From Podocnemis expansa (Eukaryota > Chordata > Testudines > Podocnemididae), in contig ML681990.1 in NCBI GenBank assembly GCA_007922195.1, positions 40,065,557 to 40,129,556 of the forward strand: a DNA stretch of 64,000 nucleotides. Reading direction: 5' to 3'. Shown here one piece after another: positions 43,641-56,339 of this stretch. The notes beneath the pieces were generated by a model. It saw nothing but the letters and a program-made list of their open reading frames with translations, made no database searches and had not been told where the DNA came from. The number at the start of each line of letters is the position of its first letter. Position 1 is the first letter of the stretch. Both the position numbers and the translations under genes were made by a program.

Positions 43641-44193
43641 ACTAAATGCAGAGCTCACTTCTCAAACTTAATGCTTCACAGCAAGGTTATTTAAAAGATA
43701 AGGAAGATAAGTGTATGATTGTTCTATTCTCCATAATGTGTAAAGCATTTCGGTACAACAGGTATGGGGACACTATACTGATCAGAGTGAAACTTCTGAG
43801 CATCTGTCAACTCCATCTCATGAGTGCTTCACATTCAGACAGTGGTATAATCAAAAGGTAGCAAAGCAATGTGAATGCAGTGGTTGCTACCTAAAACTCC
43901 CTTGAACAAATTGCTTTTAGTGGAAAGTTGCCTTTGGGGGAGGGGGAGGGGATTGACTCAAACTTTTTTCCTTGTAGTTCTCAATAAAATTTGTTCTGAA
44001 ACCGTATTTTTAGCAGTAAAGCAATCACTAGAGATCAAGTGCCATCAAGCATAACTTTGCTAGGCACTATGGTATTGCTTGTATATGTAAGTAAAGCCTA
44101 ACATTAGAATATTGAATTTGAGGTTATAGTAGTTGTTCATGCTGTAAGCCTTGAGTCACTGCACAAAGGTAAATATTGGTAATCAGAGTGATA
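43641..44193. other. Anonymous DNA
   Basis: No gene seen; a gggggaggggg run lies near 43936. Confidence 0.5.
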
Positions 44194-44201
44194 GTGTAGG
44201 T

Positions 44202-44393
44202 CAGGGGTCTCAAACATGTGGCCCCTAAAGCTATTTCCTGCATCCCAAAACAAGACTATTGTTACTGATATTTGCAGTATTGTTGTATGAACAGATTTCA
44301 CTGTTTTGGCCCTCAGGCTAACATACCAGTCCCCGTGAGACCCTCTACTAGTGCTCATGCGGCCCTAATGGTGATTTGATTTTGAGACCCCTG
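44202..44393. mobile_element. Non-autonomous hAT element (ggggtctcaaac family), copy 2
   Basis: The ends caggggtctcaaacatg and gattttgagacccctg are inverted. Exact 8-bp target duplication gtgtaggt at 44194-44201 and 44394-44401. Inverted orientation relative to the copy at 40342: ctaaagctatttcctgc here, gcaggaaatagctttag there. Confidence 0.93.
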
Positions 44394-44544
44394 GTGTAGG
44401 TAAACGCAGTGAGTACTTGAGTAGATCTGTGTTAGGGGAAGCTATTAGTGGTGAGAGTTGCTGCAACAAGAGAGTTAGCCTCTTCTTCCCCCCCCCCCCC
44501 TTTTTTGGCCTTGTCACAGCAAACAGCAAAGCAATCTTTAATTT

Positions 44545-44648
44545 CCTCAGCCCATGAAAGCTTATTTCTGAAGAAATTTTAGTCTTTAATGTGCCACAGG
44601 ACTCTTGTTGTTTTTGCGGTACACAGACTAACATGGCTACCCCTCTTT
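44545..44648 (+). mobile_element. Penelope-like element 3' tail fragment
   Basis: catgaaagcttatttctgaa, aatgtgccacaggactcttg and cacagactaacatggctacc occur in the order of the PLE tail at 20.9 kb. Truncated at the left. Confidence 0.75.
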
Positions 44649-45030
44649 AATTTCCTTGTTGACAGATGTGAATACAATTAATATCTCCTGCAAAAAATGA
44701 CACTAAGATTATGACACCTCTAGTCCTTTAATACTTTGTCAGCATCCGGCCATGCTGGTGTTGAAAGTTAAACCCATGTTCCTTGAGTTTAGAGCAAACT
44801 GTATGTAACGCTATTAAATTATAGGGCTGTATATTTTATTCCATAAGCTGAATATTCTTTTGTTCAGTGTATGTAGCTGATTTCCATAGACTTGTACTAA
44901 TAATATCTTTGTCCTTTGAAAATAAGTTGTTTTCAAAGACAATTTTATAGGTAGTGTGTCCTTCTCAAGCCTAAGAAGCAAGGAGTCCTGTGGCATTTAA
45001 AGACCAGCAGATTTATTTATCACATGAGCT

Positions 45031-45058
45031 TTTCTGGGAGAAAATCCCACTTCATCAG
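45031..45058 (-). ncRNA. Hammerhead-like core, left arm
   Basis: On the minus strand: ctgatga, a tggga...tccca hairpin, then gaaa. Box order and spacing match a minimal hammerhead. Stem I and the cleavage site are not confirmed. Confidence 0.42.
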
Positions 45059-45245
45059 ATGCTTTGAAGATGGGGGAACTTACAGAATGGGATGAAAATA
45101 AATGCAAGGGAGTGTAAGGCATGGGATCAGGTCATACTGCTCTGATTTGCTGCGATGTATGTCACTGTATGACCTGATCCCATGCCTTACACTCCCTTGC
45201 ATTTATTTTCATCCCATTCTGTAAGTTCCCCCATCTTCAAAGCAT

Positions 45246-45274
45246 CTGATGAAGTGGGATTTTTCTCCCAGAAA
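45246..45274 (+). ncRNA. Hammerhead-like core, right arm
   Basis: ctgatga at 45246-45252, stem II tggga...tccca, gaaa at 45271-45274. Mirror image of the left-arm copy. Known from PLE terminal repeats; activity not shown. Confidence 0.42.
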
Positions 45275-45365
45275 AGCTCATGTGATAAATAAATCTGCTG
45301 GTCTTTAAATGCCACGGGACTCCTTGCTTCTTTTGCTGAACTAGACTATGACAGCTACCCCTTTG

Positions 45366-48055
45366 GAACTTCGCAAGCCTGCAATTTAAGTTGAATTAGA
45401 ATCTGGTAGGCCCTGATTCTTTGCTGCCCTGAAAGTACTCACAGGAATGTTTTATCACTCTAGGGAAGGAACTTAATGCACTCTTGAAAACTGGCAAATA
45501 AAATCTTTATCCTTGGTTTCAGAGTAGGAGAACAATATTTGGAGGACTTAAATTCCAGAGCTAGGATTACATTAGACAATGTCTGATCCCATCACAGTGA
45601 TTTACTGATGCATTTCTCTCACTGATGGTAGATTATCTTTGACTCATGGAACAACGAGATTCTACAGTGAGAAGCTCTTTCTAAAGCTTCCATTTTGATT
45701 TAACTCTGGTTTGTTTGAAGGTGGATGAAGGGACCAGGAGCCAAGCTGTTGATCCAAGGTGCCAGTACAATGGTCACAATATAGTAATTCTCATTTTTGT
45801 GAACATCGTTATCAAAAAAGCCCTATAATTTAGCATTGTCAAATCATGTCACGGTAAATATGCAGCAGGAAGGTTGTCATTCCGAAGTTTTTCAGCTCAA
45901 AACGAAAAGTTAATCTGTTATTTTAATAACTGTTCTTGCATGTACCACCATGTACTTGTCTGCGAAGCACCGTGTGAACCTTAACCAATCAGGCCTCACA
46001 GTGAGGTGTAGATGGTACTGCAACATCCATGTTAATAATAAAACAGATTCACTAGCACTTTATTAGCTGAATTATATCATGTTACCTTCACTTAAGGATA
46101 TATGCTGTATTGATTATAGTATGGAACAGGCAAATGAAATAAATTATTACCTGACTCTTTTAGGTTTTCGGGTCATTGTGGGTTCTTTGGAATTGCAATG
46201 GGGTTATGGTTTGCATGGAATTAGTAGGAAGAAACAAAAGAACCATCATGAACGAGGAAGGAGAGTATGTCCTGAAAGTGTGCAGTATTCTGAGATTTGA
46301 TATTGTGGTAGATTAATTTTTCAGGTTTTGCATTTGAATAGATTTTTGGGGATTAAGTCCACATCTTGAATTCTTCAACCAAGATTTTAAAAATTTGCTG
46401 CTTCAGGTTAAACTCCGAAATCCACAGACACCTGAACAGGGACTTAAGTGACTTATCGAGAGGAACCCATTTTTGAAAATGTTGGCTTTCATATTTCAGA
46501 CAGCTACGTTTCTAACCTGTATGTTCGGAAATCTTCCCTGAGCTCTGATCCTCACATTGCGTTTCCAGACTGTTCTTTCAAGATAAGACAGCACCTCTGT
46601 GGAAGCGCAGGCTGTATCTGTCAATGCTCAGGTCAGTCTAGCTGGCAGGAAAGGATAATTTTTAATTGCAGACTTGCTGAGTGTTTGACATTGTACAGAG
46701 CAGAAACTAAAATAGGAGATATTTCTGCAGTTTGTCAGCAACTGATGTAGCCTGAGAAGCAATTTGGTTGACAGCAGTAGTGATATCTTGCAATGATTAG
46801 TTTTGAGGAAATTAGACTTTATGTAGTCTGCTTTTTGAGAATGGACTTTCTCCTGGCTTTAGTTTCTATTATAGTCTGTTTCTTTGGATATATAAAAAAG
46901 TAAATTATTACTTTGTTTGGACATTCCATTGGCATGCAAGAGCTTGGTGTACAACCTGGAAAATGCTGCCTTACCCCCACATTGTAATAATTTGTTTTAA
47001 ATTTAAATATCCCGAGCTGATGTTTCTGTTCTATAGAAGAATGTTAGTAAAACCCATCATTGTGTAACTAAAGTATTTAGTGAAGGGGGGAGAGGAAGGA
47101 GTGTCCCTGCAGTAACCTTAGTACAACAGAGTCTTGAGTTAAACAGTAAGGGGTTGTTGAAGGCACATTGCCTTCCACTTAAAGCAAGTAAACAGTAAAT
47201 GTAGCTTTGTCATATTTCAGTGTCTGTGGTACTTAATCTTTATAATAGTAAAGAGTGATGTATAATGCTGAACTGAAAGAGTTGCGTAAGGCAATAAAAC
47301 ACTTGTCACTTGTTTAAAGATTGACACTACTGTAGATAAAAAGGGAAGTTTAAATGATCATCTTTGACTGAGATATTGATCCTATACCTGCTTCTTGAAA
47401 GTACAATTAATTTTATTTCAGGAATAAAAATGGAATTGCTTTAAATTAATGAATGAAATTATTTTCTGCAATAACAAGAACCTCATTTTAATTACCACTT
47501 ATTTGCCCAACCAGAAACTGGTAGGCGTGAGTGGTAGCTTATAAATCTAAAATTACACAATTGTTTGGGCTAAAGTGGAAGGCAATTCATAGTAGCTAGA
47601 TTTTATCTAATTAAGTGAAGACTAAATTTCGCCCCCAGATACATACAAGCAATTCATATTGGCTCCTGCAAGAGTTTTACAAGTATGACTGACAGCAGAA
47701 TTTGTCAGAATTCAGCACTGTATTCTTCAGTAAATCATCTGCCCCAGTCATGTGGAAATGCAAGATGTATGGGAGAAAAATCTCCCATATCAACCCACAG
47801 CGTAATCCAAGGTAAGAATAAAATACTGATTGTGTGTCAACATGAGCCAATTGAACAGTAATATGAAAACTGAAGACTACACTCTTGATCTGACCAGAAG
47901 TTTGATTCTCTGGTCTCTGTCAATCTCAAAGTAGCCTTCTTACACCTCATTGCACTTGCATCTATTAAAACTGCTGTGATCAGCCATCAGTTCAGTTCGT
48001 TCTTTTATAGCTTTGCCTACACCAGTGGTGCTTTCCTCCAGGGCAGGACTATGTA
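45366..48055. other. Anonymous AT-rich DNA
   Basis: Frames at 46079-46300 and 46448-46750 have no domain I recognise. No nameable repeat. Some of this may be conserved non-coding sequence, which I cannot judge from one genome. Confidence 0.5.
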
Positions 48056-48063
48056 CTGCCTGC

Positions 48064-48425
48064 CAGGGGTATAGGTACGGGTGGGCCTGGATGGGCCATG
48101 GCCAGCTTCTTTGATAGCAGGCCTACCTAATCTGTAAGATTAAATTTTCTGCTGCTGATGCTCTGCTTTAATTTGGAGCCCTGGGCAGCAGTGTCGGGCA
48201 GCTTTCTCTACCCAAAATTCCTGCTTTCAGCCACATGACTAGAAGCAGGAAGTTTGGGGAAATAATTAGGGGGAATCATTAAGCCGCCAGATGCTCCAGT
48301 TGCCAAAGTAACTGGAACATCCAAAGCTTTTGAACTTTCTGCTTCCAGTCATGTGACTAGAAGCAGGAAGTGGCTCCAGGCCCACTGTAGGCCTGGTCAC
48401 AAAAGCCATTCTGGTTATGTCCCTG
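48064..48425. mobile_element. Non-autonomous hAT element, 362 bp
   Basis: Exact 8-bp target duplication ctgcctgc at 48056-48063 and 48426-48433. Ends caggggtatagg and ggttatgtccctg are short inverted matches. Inside, gactagaagcaggaag occurs twice (48238 and 48356) in one orientation, around cactttccttcatc-free sequence. Confidence 0.85.
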
Positions 48426-48433
48426 CTGCCTGC

Positions 48434-49351
48434 TTATACAGTTTTATACTAAAATAATTGTTTAATATCTTGTCATGTGGCATTGGTAATGTTAGCTTTT
48501 GCATGCTGCTGACTTTTATTGCCATGCAAAGTTGGTGAATAAATAGCTATATTGTAGACCTGTCTTCTTAATTTACCTTCATGTCAAAGTTGGCATATAG
48601 AGTTAGTTTCTGAAACTGGTGTTGCCATTTGAAGTGAGATGTGCATTACTTCTGCACAATACTACTTTTGTTGTTTTTCTACGGAAAAGGTTGTGGTATT
48701 GCCTTGATAAATTGTGGAACTATATCTCTCTTACCCTCTTAAGACAGAACTGTCATAGGATACATTTGGTCTAGTCCTGTTCGGTTGGATCAGAGTTTGG
48801 TATTCATTCAAGGTCTTTTATAGGACTTCTAGAATTCAGATGCACAGCTCTGGATTCTCTCTAACTTGATTTCCGGTAGAGTACAAGCTAAAGCCAATAG
48901 CAGTACATCAGCCAAATTAGAAATATTGGGTAATACAAACATGTAATAGAAAGAAAAAACATAACTGGCTATTTATTGTCTTGTGTCTAATGATATGAGT
49001 TCTTTGGAGTCAAGACACTAACCCATCTTCTGTGTTTGTGTACTACCTTGCATATTGTTGGTGTTATTGATAACAAGCAAGTTGCAAACTATTGTTTGTT
49101 TAATATCAAAACTTCACATTTCAATATCTGTGTCTGAAAAAGTACTGTCAATTCCTTAGGTCCAAACTTGCTCTTTCTTAGTTTGGTTACGAAAATGTTA
49201 TATGCTGCTTTTAATAAAATATCTGCACCTCATTGCAAATAGCTTTGTTTATATTTTTAAAGACCAGAGGCATAATCAGAAAGGAATGCTGAAATGTTCA
49301 CTGTTGCCTACACTGACTGGTTAACAACTGCTACAAACACCGTCTCCACAG
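48434..49351. other. Anonymous DNA
   Basis: No gene or nameable repeat seen. Confidence 0.5.
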
Positions 49352-49359
49352 CTGGATGC

Positions 49360-49824
49360 CAGGCGTGGCCAAACTGCAACATGTGGCTTTTGGTTGAAAA
49401 ATTGTGGCTCCTGGAAGAAAATCAGCAAATCAATTTAGGAAAGCAGCCCCAGCCTAGGAGTTCAGGAGGGGGTCGGGGATGGTGGGGACAAGCCCAGCAT
49501 GGTTGGGGATGGTGGGGAGACGTACGGCATGGTTGGGATTTTAAAAAACTCGCCACTAGCCTACTGTCTTCTACATCGAGCAGCAGCTAAGTTTTTACTG
49601 TATAGGGATAATTTTTGTGGTAACCTTAAGTAATTATTAGAATCTGACATTATTAGGATCAATATTTGTCCTCTTTCTACAATAAAATTAAAGTGTGCAA
49701 TGAATTTTAAACTTAGTGATTTTGGAGTAGGTAAATGTATATGGTTATATGCCTCAGTGCAGCTCTTGAAGGTTTAATAATCGACTTGTGTGGCTCTTGA
49801 GTTCCATAAGTTTGGCCACCCCTG
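49360..49824. mobile_element. Non-autonomous hAT element (tggccaaact family), copy 2
   Basis: The ends caggcgtggccaaactgc and aagtttggccacccctg are inverted. Flanks ctggatgc (49352-49359) and ctgtatgc (49825-49832) match at seven of eight bases. Same family and orientation as 32222-32662. Confidence 0.9.
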
Positions 49825-49832
49825 CTGTATGC

Positions 49833-52800
49833 ATTCATGTTGACACTGGACGTGATAACACCAAGATGTAAAAAGAGTAGGTATGTAAGTTTCTTAGTTG
49901 CTAAAAACTTAAAAAGTTTACATATTATACTAGCTTTGGGTATCGCTGCCTATAAAGTTGCCTGACACTTTGCATCATAAGGCCATGTTTTTAGTTGCTT
50001 ATAACTTGGCCACAATTTAACTCTTTATACTGAAACTTTCCATGCCAAGTATCTGCCTCAGGCTTAGTAGGTTTTTTTGTTGTTTCCTGTTTGTGTTCAA
50101 CAGAAATGGACTAGCCAGTTCTGAGAATCAGATGAGGGCAAAATATGTAGTTTTGTACATGTTAACAAATTGTTTGTTGGGAGCATCAGCCTAGAATCTC
50201 AGGGATGTGCCTTCTGATTCTATATTAAAACATCCCAAATGTGCCCAAGTTATGAGGCTTGGGGGGGGACGGGACCAGTTTGTCCATGCTCAGTAGAGAC
50301 TTGTTAGAGTTTGGGAACTACATTCTCCAAGGATCTCATTTGCATTCTCCAGCCCATCACAGCTCATATGTGCTTACCTGAACTTCACAGGAACTCTTTT
50401 TCATAAAGGATCCAGTTCTCCAGAAGGTCTTTCAACTTCCTTAACCAAGAAACTATCCATTCCAATTCTTGCAGTCCTCTACCTCACTCCTGACAGCCCT
50501 TCCAGATCCTTCAACAAATGAGGCGGGGGTCCTACGGATAGCAGCTTCGTTTGCTACACAACTGAGTGATCCCCAAAGATGCTCAGAAGTTATGTGCATG
50601 GAATAAGGCAGGGAGCCTCTGGAAAAAATATGGTTATGTAATTAAAACTGTATCAGAATGGGAACTCTATGGGAGTGAATTAAGTTTTCTCAGGTAACTT
50701 AAATTCTGGCATTTCTTAACTTTTGAAAACTTGAGTTTGCCCCAGCAATAATATTCTTTTAACATAGGCTAGTTGTGGATGTTGCACATATTATCACAAG
50801 GAAAAAGAGCAAAATATGTACACGAAGGCTCTTAAAAACTAAGTTTTGGCAAATAGAAAAGCTATTACAACCTAAATGACTCAAATTAATTGTTTTCATA
50901 TTACTGCGTATTGGACTCTGACATGAAGCATTTGCCATAGAAATCATTTTTGTATCAAGAGAAGAAGCTTACCTTGTCATTCAGTGACTTGCCATTTTAT
51001 TGCTGCAGAGACTGAATAATTCTGTTTACCAAGAAAAAGGATAATGTGACTTAAATTAGATGGCTAAATTTTACTTGATAGGATCATTAGGGGGTGTTGA
51101 ATGTTGGCATTTGTGAGAGAAACTGTTTTAAACATATCTTTCTGTTGCTTTATGTTTTTGAGCTGTCAGTCTGCATGGCCAGGGGGACTTCTCATTCAGT
51201 CAAGGTGAAAAGTGTGTGTATCCGTGAGGCAACTGCTTTTTTTGAATGCTAGAAAAGAAATAGTTGTGTGCAGAGCCAAAGGTTTTCTTCTCTTTGCAAA
51301 ATCAGCGCTGTGTGCATTGCTGCCAACCTGAAAAAGGCAGCTGACATCTTTTCATGACAGCTAGAGGTGGAAGGACCCAAACTTGCAGTACACCCCCTTC
51401 CCCCCCCCCCCCAGAGATTGTTAGTCCATTCCTTTATAGTGGTTCATTTTGGCTCTCTGTCATCACCGGGATGCTGCCAGTGAATGTGTGTCATGGTTAC
51501 AATAGAGTGTGATAACATATAACAGCAATGAAAGCCCAGCGGGAAAGGCTACAAATTCCAGGGTTGACCTTGGAGTAAGTATCGTCTGTCTTTAATATTT
51601 TAATGATTTCTGCATGGTATTAGCTTTTGTGCAACCAGGAGCTATTTAATATATGTTTGTGCTGACAGTCTCAGAGCACTGCAGCTTTAGGTTGAAGGAA
51701 CATGTTTTAAATGCATTGCAGTTGGTTTTAGCAAATGTGTGAGCCTAGAGCCAGGGCACTGCAGTATATTTAGAAGGAAACATTTCTACATATTTAAAGT
51801 TGATGAATCTCAGTGCATGAAGCATCCTAACAGCTCACAGTGAAAGACTGTATCTGTAGGCCATGGTGTCTGTCTTTCTCTCCCCTTCTCCGTGACTGTT
51901 TGTTTATCCCAGTGTTGCCTTTCAGAAAGGCCTCTGTCTCTGCTGAATAATAGAGAGCACTACAAGAGATTAGAGCATAACAGAAATGCTATTTGTGAGC
52001 ATTTATTAGGTATGATCCATATTTTACATGTGCAACAGAATATTAATGAACTGTATTGCTTTCTGAATGTTCATCTTTAGCAGCTAGTCTTTGCAGTAAA
52101 TTTGTTTACCTAGTTTAGCAATGTATTTACTTTGTATTTTCTCAAAGCCAATTAACTCATTTGTCTGCTCTGTTATTATTTAGAGAGTAGCTACATGAAA
52201 ATATACAAATTAGCTTTCTAGTGACTGTTGGACAAACCCTCTTATTCAAAAAGCATCAACATATATATATGTTCTAAATTAATAAGCCAAAGACAAAATG
52301 CATTTATATCTGTACATACATATACATGCACAGGCTCCATATACTATGTAAGTGTTTATTCATGCAGTGGGCATTCCAGAAAATTTGGTTTTTTTTAGCT
52401 AGGTAGATAGAAATGGTTACTTGAGATCCTGCAGTATTCCCTTGAACTTCCCCTCTTTTGGTACAGAAAATACTTGTACTGCAAATACCAAATAAAAGTT
52501 ATTTAGTTATGAAAGATGTTACCCAAGATATCTGACAAGTTTTAAAGGAAGATGTATTCAAATGTATAGTACATGCACATGCATGTGTGAGAGAGAGAAA
52601 TAATGCTTTCTATTATTACTTAAAGATGAAGCGTGCTTATTTCAGAAAACAACATTAGTCTTTTAGAGTTCTCCCAAACGTGGAGTTATGTTTTTAAAAC
52701 ATTGTGGGGAAAAATATATATTTCAACAAAAACTTAATGATAAACCTACTCTTTTTTTTTTTTTTTTTTTACTTTAGAGGAGCTTGTGAACTGGACATAC

Positions 52801-53982
52801 CATTTAGGACTTTCAAAGCATACTCTGAAAAATAATATTCTGAATTTCTTGCAAACTTTGAAGGAGCTTCCTTATAGAGAGCTCCTTAAAATAGTTTCCA
52901 TGAATAATTTATAGTTGTATTCTCTCTTCTGACAATTGTAAAATAATTTTACAAAGTAAATGTCACCGAAAAAACCCCACAATAATCTTATGCAATAGTT
53001 TCCCCAGTTACAAAAGTTGGAAAATTTACAACCTTGTTTTCCAACAGATATTTTTGTTTTTGTAAAGCAAGGTGACAACTTGTATGAAACTGTATAGATT
53101 TCCTCCTCTCCTTGTAACCTCCCGCAGTTATGCTTATTTTGCCACAGTGCTAATATTTTGAATAATATAAACATCTATTGCTATAATACTAGTTGTTTAC
53201 TTTTTGTAGTTAAAATATTGTCACAGTAATAATTGTGTATTTACTTTGATTACCATACCTCTCTTACTAATAATTTGTTTTATTAGAATTGAACGAAATT
53301 TTTTTAAAAAGCCACAAAAAACCTCTTTACCTTTAAGCTGTCTCTGCACTGATTATGTTTTATTTGCTCGGACAGAGAAAACAGAATATTTTCAGTTGTT
53401 TTCACCACAGGCTCCTTACCCCCTATCTATCCTTGCCACTAACCTGCTGCATCCTGAGCCTCAGCAAGGGGAATATTGAGAGCACAGGAGAAGGTCTCTC
53501 TGCTCTCAGTTCTCCTATGCATGGCACCCAGGACCACCAATTTCAGGAAAAGTCCTGCTCAGTTCTTGCCACCCTGAAATGGAGCGTGATCAGTACAGAC
53601 AGAGTCTGAATTTAGCTGCCAAATTGTAAAAAGTGTCTACTGAGCATGTGTGAAGATTTTTCAGAGGCCATTTTCCACATGAATGCAAAAGGGACATCCC
53701 TGACACTTGGGCAATCTCCTGCCAAATTTCAAGTCCCTGCTCCAAAGCTTGGAGGTGATAATGCTGCTTAATGAAAAGTTGTAGGATTTTTTTTAACACA
53801 TCAAAACAGTACATTTCCCCTGATTTCATTCTTGGAAATGACTGAACCTTTTTTACTTGAACTTAAAAAACAAACAGCCCCACCCTTACCCCCAAGTCAG
53901 AACAAAACCTCTAAAACAAAAGACAAAGTAACCAACTGCACCTGAAGCAGACACCCAGCATGGAAAAATTTCAGGCTGAACA
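49833..53982. other. Anonymous AT-rich DNA
   Basis: About 4 kb without a recognisable gene or repeat. A C-run lies near 51402-51413 and a T-run of about 20 near 52751-52770. Short frames (50759-50947, 52872-53174, 53246-53609) show no domains. Confidence 0.5.
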
Positions 53983-53990
53983 GTTTAAAG

Positions 53991-54516
53991 CAGGGGTGGC
54001 AAACTTTTGCTGACCCCTGTGCCGGTCCTTTCTTCATGACCTTCAGCTGGTGCCAGTGGCCCTCTGCTGAAAAAATGTGGCAGCTGCCTGAAAATTCAGC
54101 AGTGGTCATGGCTGCAGGGGGAGCGCTTCCCAGGCATGCCACGGAAAGAAGTTGCCCTGAGTGGCTTATCTTGACGGTGTGCCTGGGGACAGGGGTCCCC
54201 AGGCATGCCAAAGAAAGAAGCGGCTCCTTTCAGGGTTACCAGGCATGCTTGAGAAAGAAGTTGCCTGGAGTGGCTCCTTTGGGGAGCATCACACTACAGA
54301 GAGGAGCCACTCCGGGCAGCTTTTCTCTGTATCACATGGAGGTATAGGCATGAGGGGGGACCCCCTGTATCCCAGCTGCACCTGAAGGAAGCCACCCAGA
54401 GTGGCTTTTGGTGTCAGGAGTGGCAATTTCTGTGGTACTGCAGAGGGTGCCACATGCCACTGTGAATGGGCTCAAGTGCCACTGTCGGTACATATTCTGG
54501 GGGCTGCCTACCCCTG
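53991..54516. mobile_element. Non-autonomous hAT element, 526 bp
   Basis: The ends caggggtggcaaacttt and ggctgcctacccctg are inverted. Flanks gtttaaag (53983-53990) and gtgtaaag (54517-54524) match at seven of eight. Internal ccaggcatgcc(a)-type motifs recur three times (54130, 54210, 54240), producing the overlapping frames here, which I do not call genes. Confidence 0.88.
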
Positions 54517-54524
54517 GTGTAAAG

Positions 54525-55261
54525 TTTTGGCAAAGCTATAAACAACTTAAAACAAGGTTGGTGGTTTTTTTGTTTTTTTTCCTAAGAGTGTCACAGGGTT
54601 AGCTGACTTTCCCCTGCTGGATTTTCACTAGGCTGCTGCACTTGGCTCTGACCCTAGGTCCATCATATTTCTGAGCTCCCCTGAATCTTGGCAGGGTTCA
54701 CTGGCAGTCTTGCTCTGGCCTCTTGGATACAGGCTCTGTCTCGCAGCACTTTCAGGGAATGGGATCCGTGTGATCTACCCGACCTATGGCCTGAGCACTA
54801 GTGTGTACCTAGAGGGCAATCCAATTTCACAAGAGCACCCCACCCTCATGGGTATGTCGGTTTATTGATTACCCTTTTTCAAGGCCCATGATAGTTTAAG
54901 CAAGAATACATAAACTTTGCAAAAAGGATTTCTAAACCAATCACATTTAATCCACATGATTGCACTACCATAGTTGCATCTCACCTGTGATACAATTTTA
55001 GGAGTGCTAGAATTGAGAGGCCATAGCATTACTGCTGCTGTTCAGGAAAGTCTAGATGACATGATTTTGGGGGGGGGGGGAGGGGGATAGTGACTAGTCT
55101 ATTTGTGTGCTCCCACTGTTGCTGTCTGGAGTCAGCACCAAAGCTAGGGAAACAATGGGAGGATTTGAGAGTCCTTAGTGCACACACAAGTGTAAACAAA
55201 GCTAGCTAGAGTAGCTTTGGAACAAGAATTGAAGATGGATAACTTAAGCCAGTTGCAACTA
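54525..55261. other. Anonymous DNA
   Basis: No gene seen. A G-run lies at 55070-55085. Confidence 0.5.
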
Positions 55262-55665
55262 CAGGCATGTTATCAAACATACTAAAAAGCTTTCCAGTAA
55301 GCATTTATGGCAGATGGGGCTCTTTAACCTCTTCCATCCAGCCCCCTGATTGTCCTTTGTGGAACCACACACTCTCACTAACAGAGAGAGGTCTCACATG
55401 CTCCGCGCTCCATGATGCCGCAGCAGTGTCCAGTCTCGTGACATCACAGAGCACTGGGTATGCAGGGCTATGCTCTGTGAGGTGAAACACTCTCCCTAAC
55501 AGAGAGATTGAGTGTGGTATTATGAAGTGGAGTCTTGCATGGACAGCACTTCGCAATGCCGCAAGAATGCCCTAGAAGTTCAGTTTATGTGATGTACGCC
55601 CATTTGAAGTACATTTAAGTCAAATCTGGCCAACCATAGTAAATGAATTTGACAACCTTTATTTA
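55262..55665. mobile_element. hAT-like element related to 15226-16128
   Basis: Shares gagcactgggtatg, tgaagtacatttaagtcaaa and aaatgaatttgac-type blocks with the element at 15.2-16.1 kb. The candidate left end caggcatgttatcaaac is weak and I see no clear target duplication. Confidence 0.45.
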
Positions 55666-55737
55666 TGGGGAAACTGTATATCACTGTGTGAGTATACTTT
55701 AGAGGTGCAACCGCAGAGTTCAGCAATGGCCCTACAA

Positions 55738-55944
55738 CAGTGGTTCCCAACCTTTTCTCCACTTTGACACACCTTGATACCTTTAATAATTTTGAGGCAC
55801 GCTTCCATATAGTCTCCAAATGAACTTATGAATATTCATAAGCCAGTTTAGAAATCTGAAAAGTTTTTCAAAAAATTCTGTGGCACACTTGCTCAGGCCT
55901 GATGGCACACCAGAAAGCCATGGCACACTGGTTGGGAAACACTG
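55738..55944. mobile_element. Non-autonomous hAT element, 207 bp
   Basis: The ends cagtggttcccaacc and ggttgggaaacactg are inverted. Flanks ccctacaa (55730-55737) and ctctacaa (55945-55952) match at seven of eight. Confidence 0.92.
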
Positions 55945-55952
55945 CTCTACAA

Positions 55953-56338
55953 AGCTGTTCTACCTGACAAACCTTCTAAAGTAGATGTACATTTCAAAGT
56001 ACTTTTTAAAGATAGTCAAAACTTGTTGATGTGGTTGTCTGCTAAGCACTTATCCTTACTTAGTCACTTAAATATTTCGCTTGACTCTCGGAGCCACTGA
56101 GCATCTGTGTTTCCCAATATTACAGAAGTGCAGCACTTTTGGAAATGGAGCCACTTTCATTTAGGAGCCAAAATTTGGGCTTCCAAATTATTTGCGTAGA
56201 AGTTTTCTTAGAGCAAGCAGGGCAAACTTATACATCAATGTGCAAAATCAAATACTTAGCTTTTAACTAACTGGATATTTTCTTGTATAAAACCTGCTAT
56301 ACAACACATGAGCACGTAGGGTTTTTTTTACAAGTTCC
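55953..56338. other. Anonymous DNA
   Basis: No gene seen. Confidence 0.5.
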
Positions 56339-56339
56339 A

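Larger units (their letters stand above)
44973..45365. mobile_element. Long palindrome of two Penelope-like element tails
   Basis: Left arm 44973-45137 and right arm 45167-45332 are inverted copies with few mismatches (about 165 bases each) around a 29-base loop. Each arm is the full PLE 3' tail and the adjoining region, as judged by the copy at 28.7-28.95 kb (acttacagaatgggatg, aaatgcaagggagtgtaa, gggatcaggtcatac). The outer right side runs on to gacagctacccc. The arms carry a hammerhead-like core on each strand. Confidence 0.9.

Noticed and set aside
54036..54385. Frames of 74-104 codons at 54.0-54.4 kb
   Set aside because: Internal to the hAT element 53991-54516 and produced by its short internal repeats.
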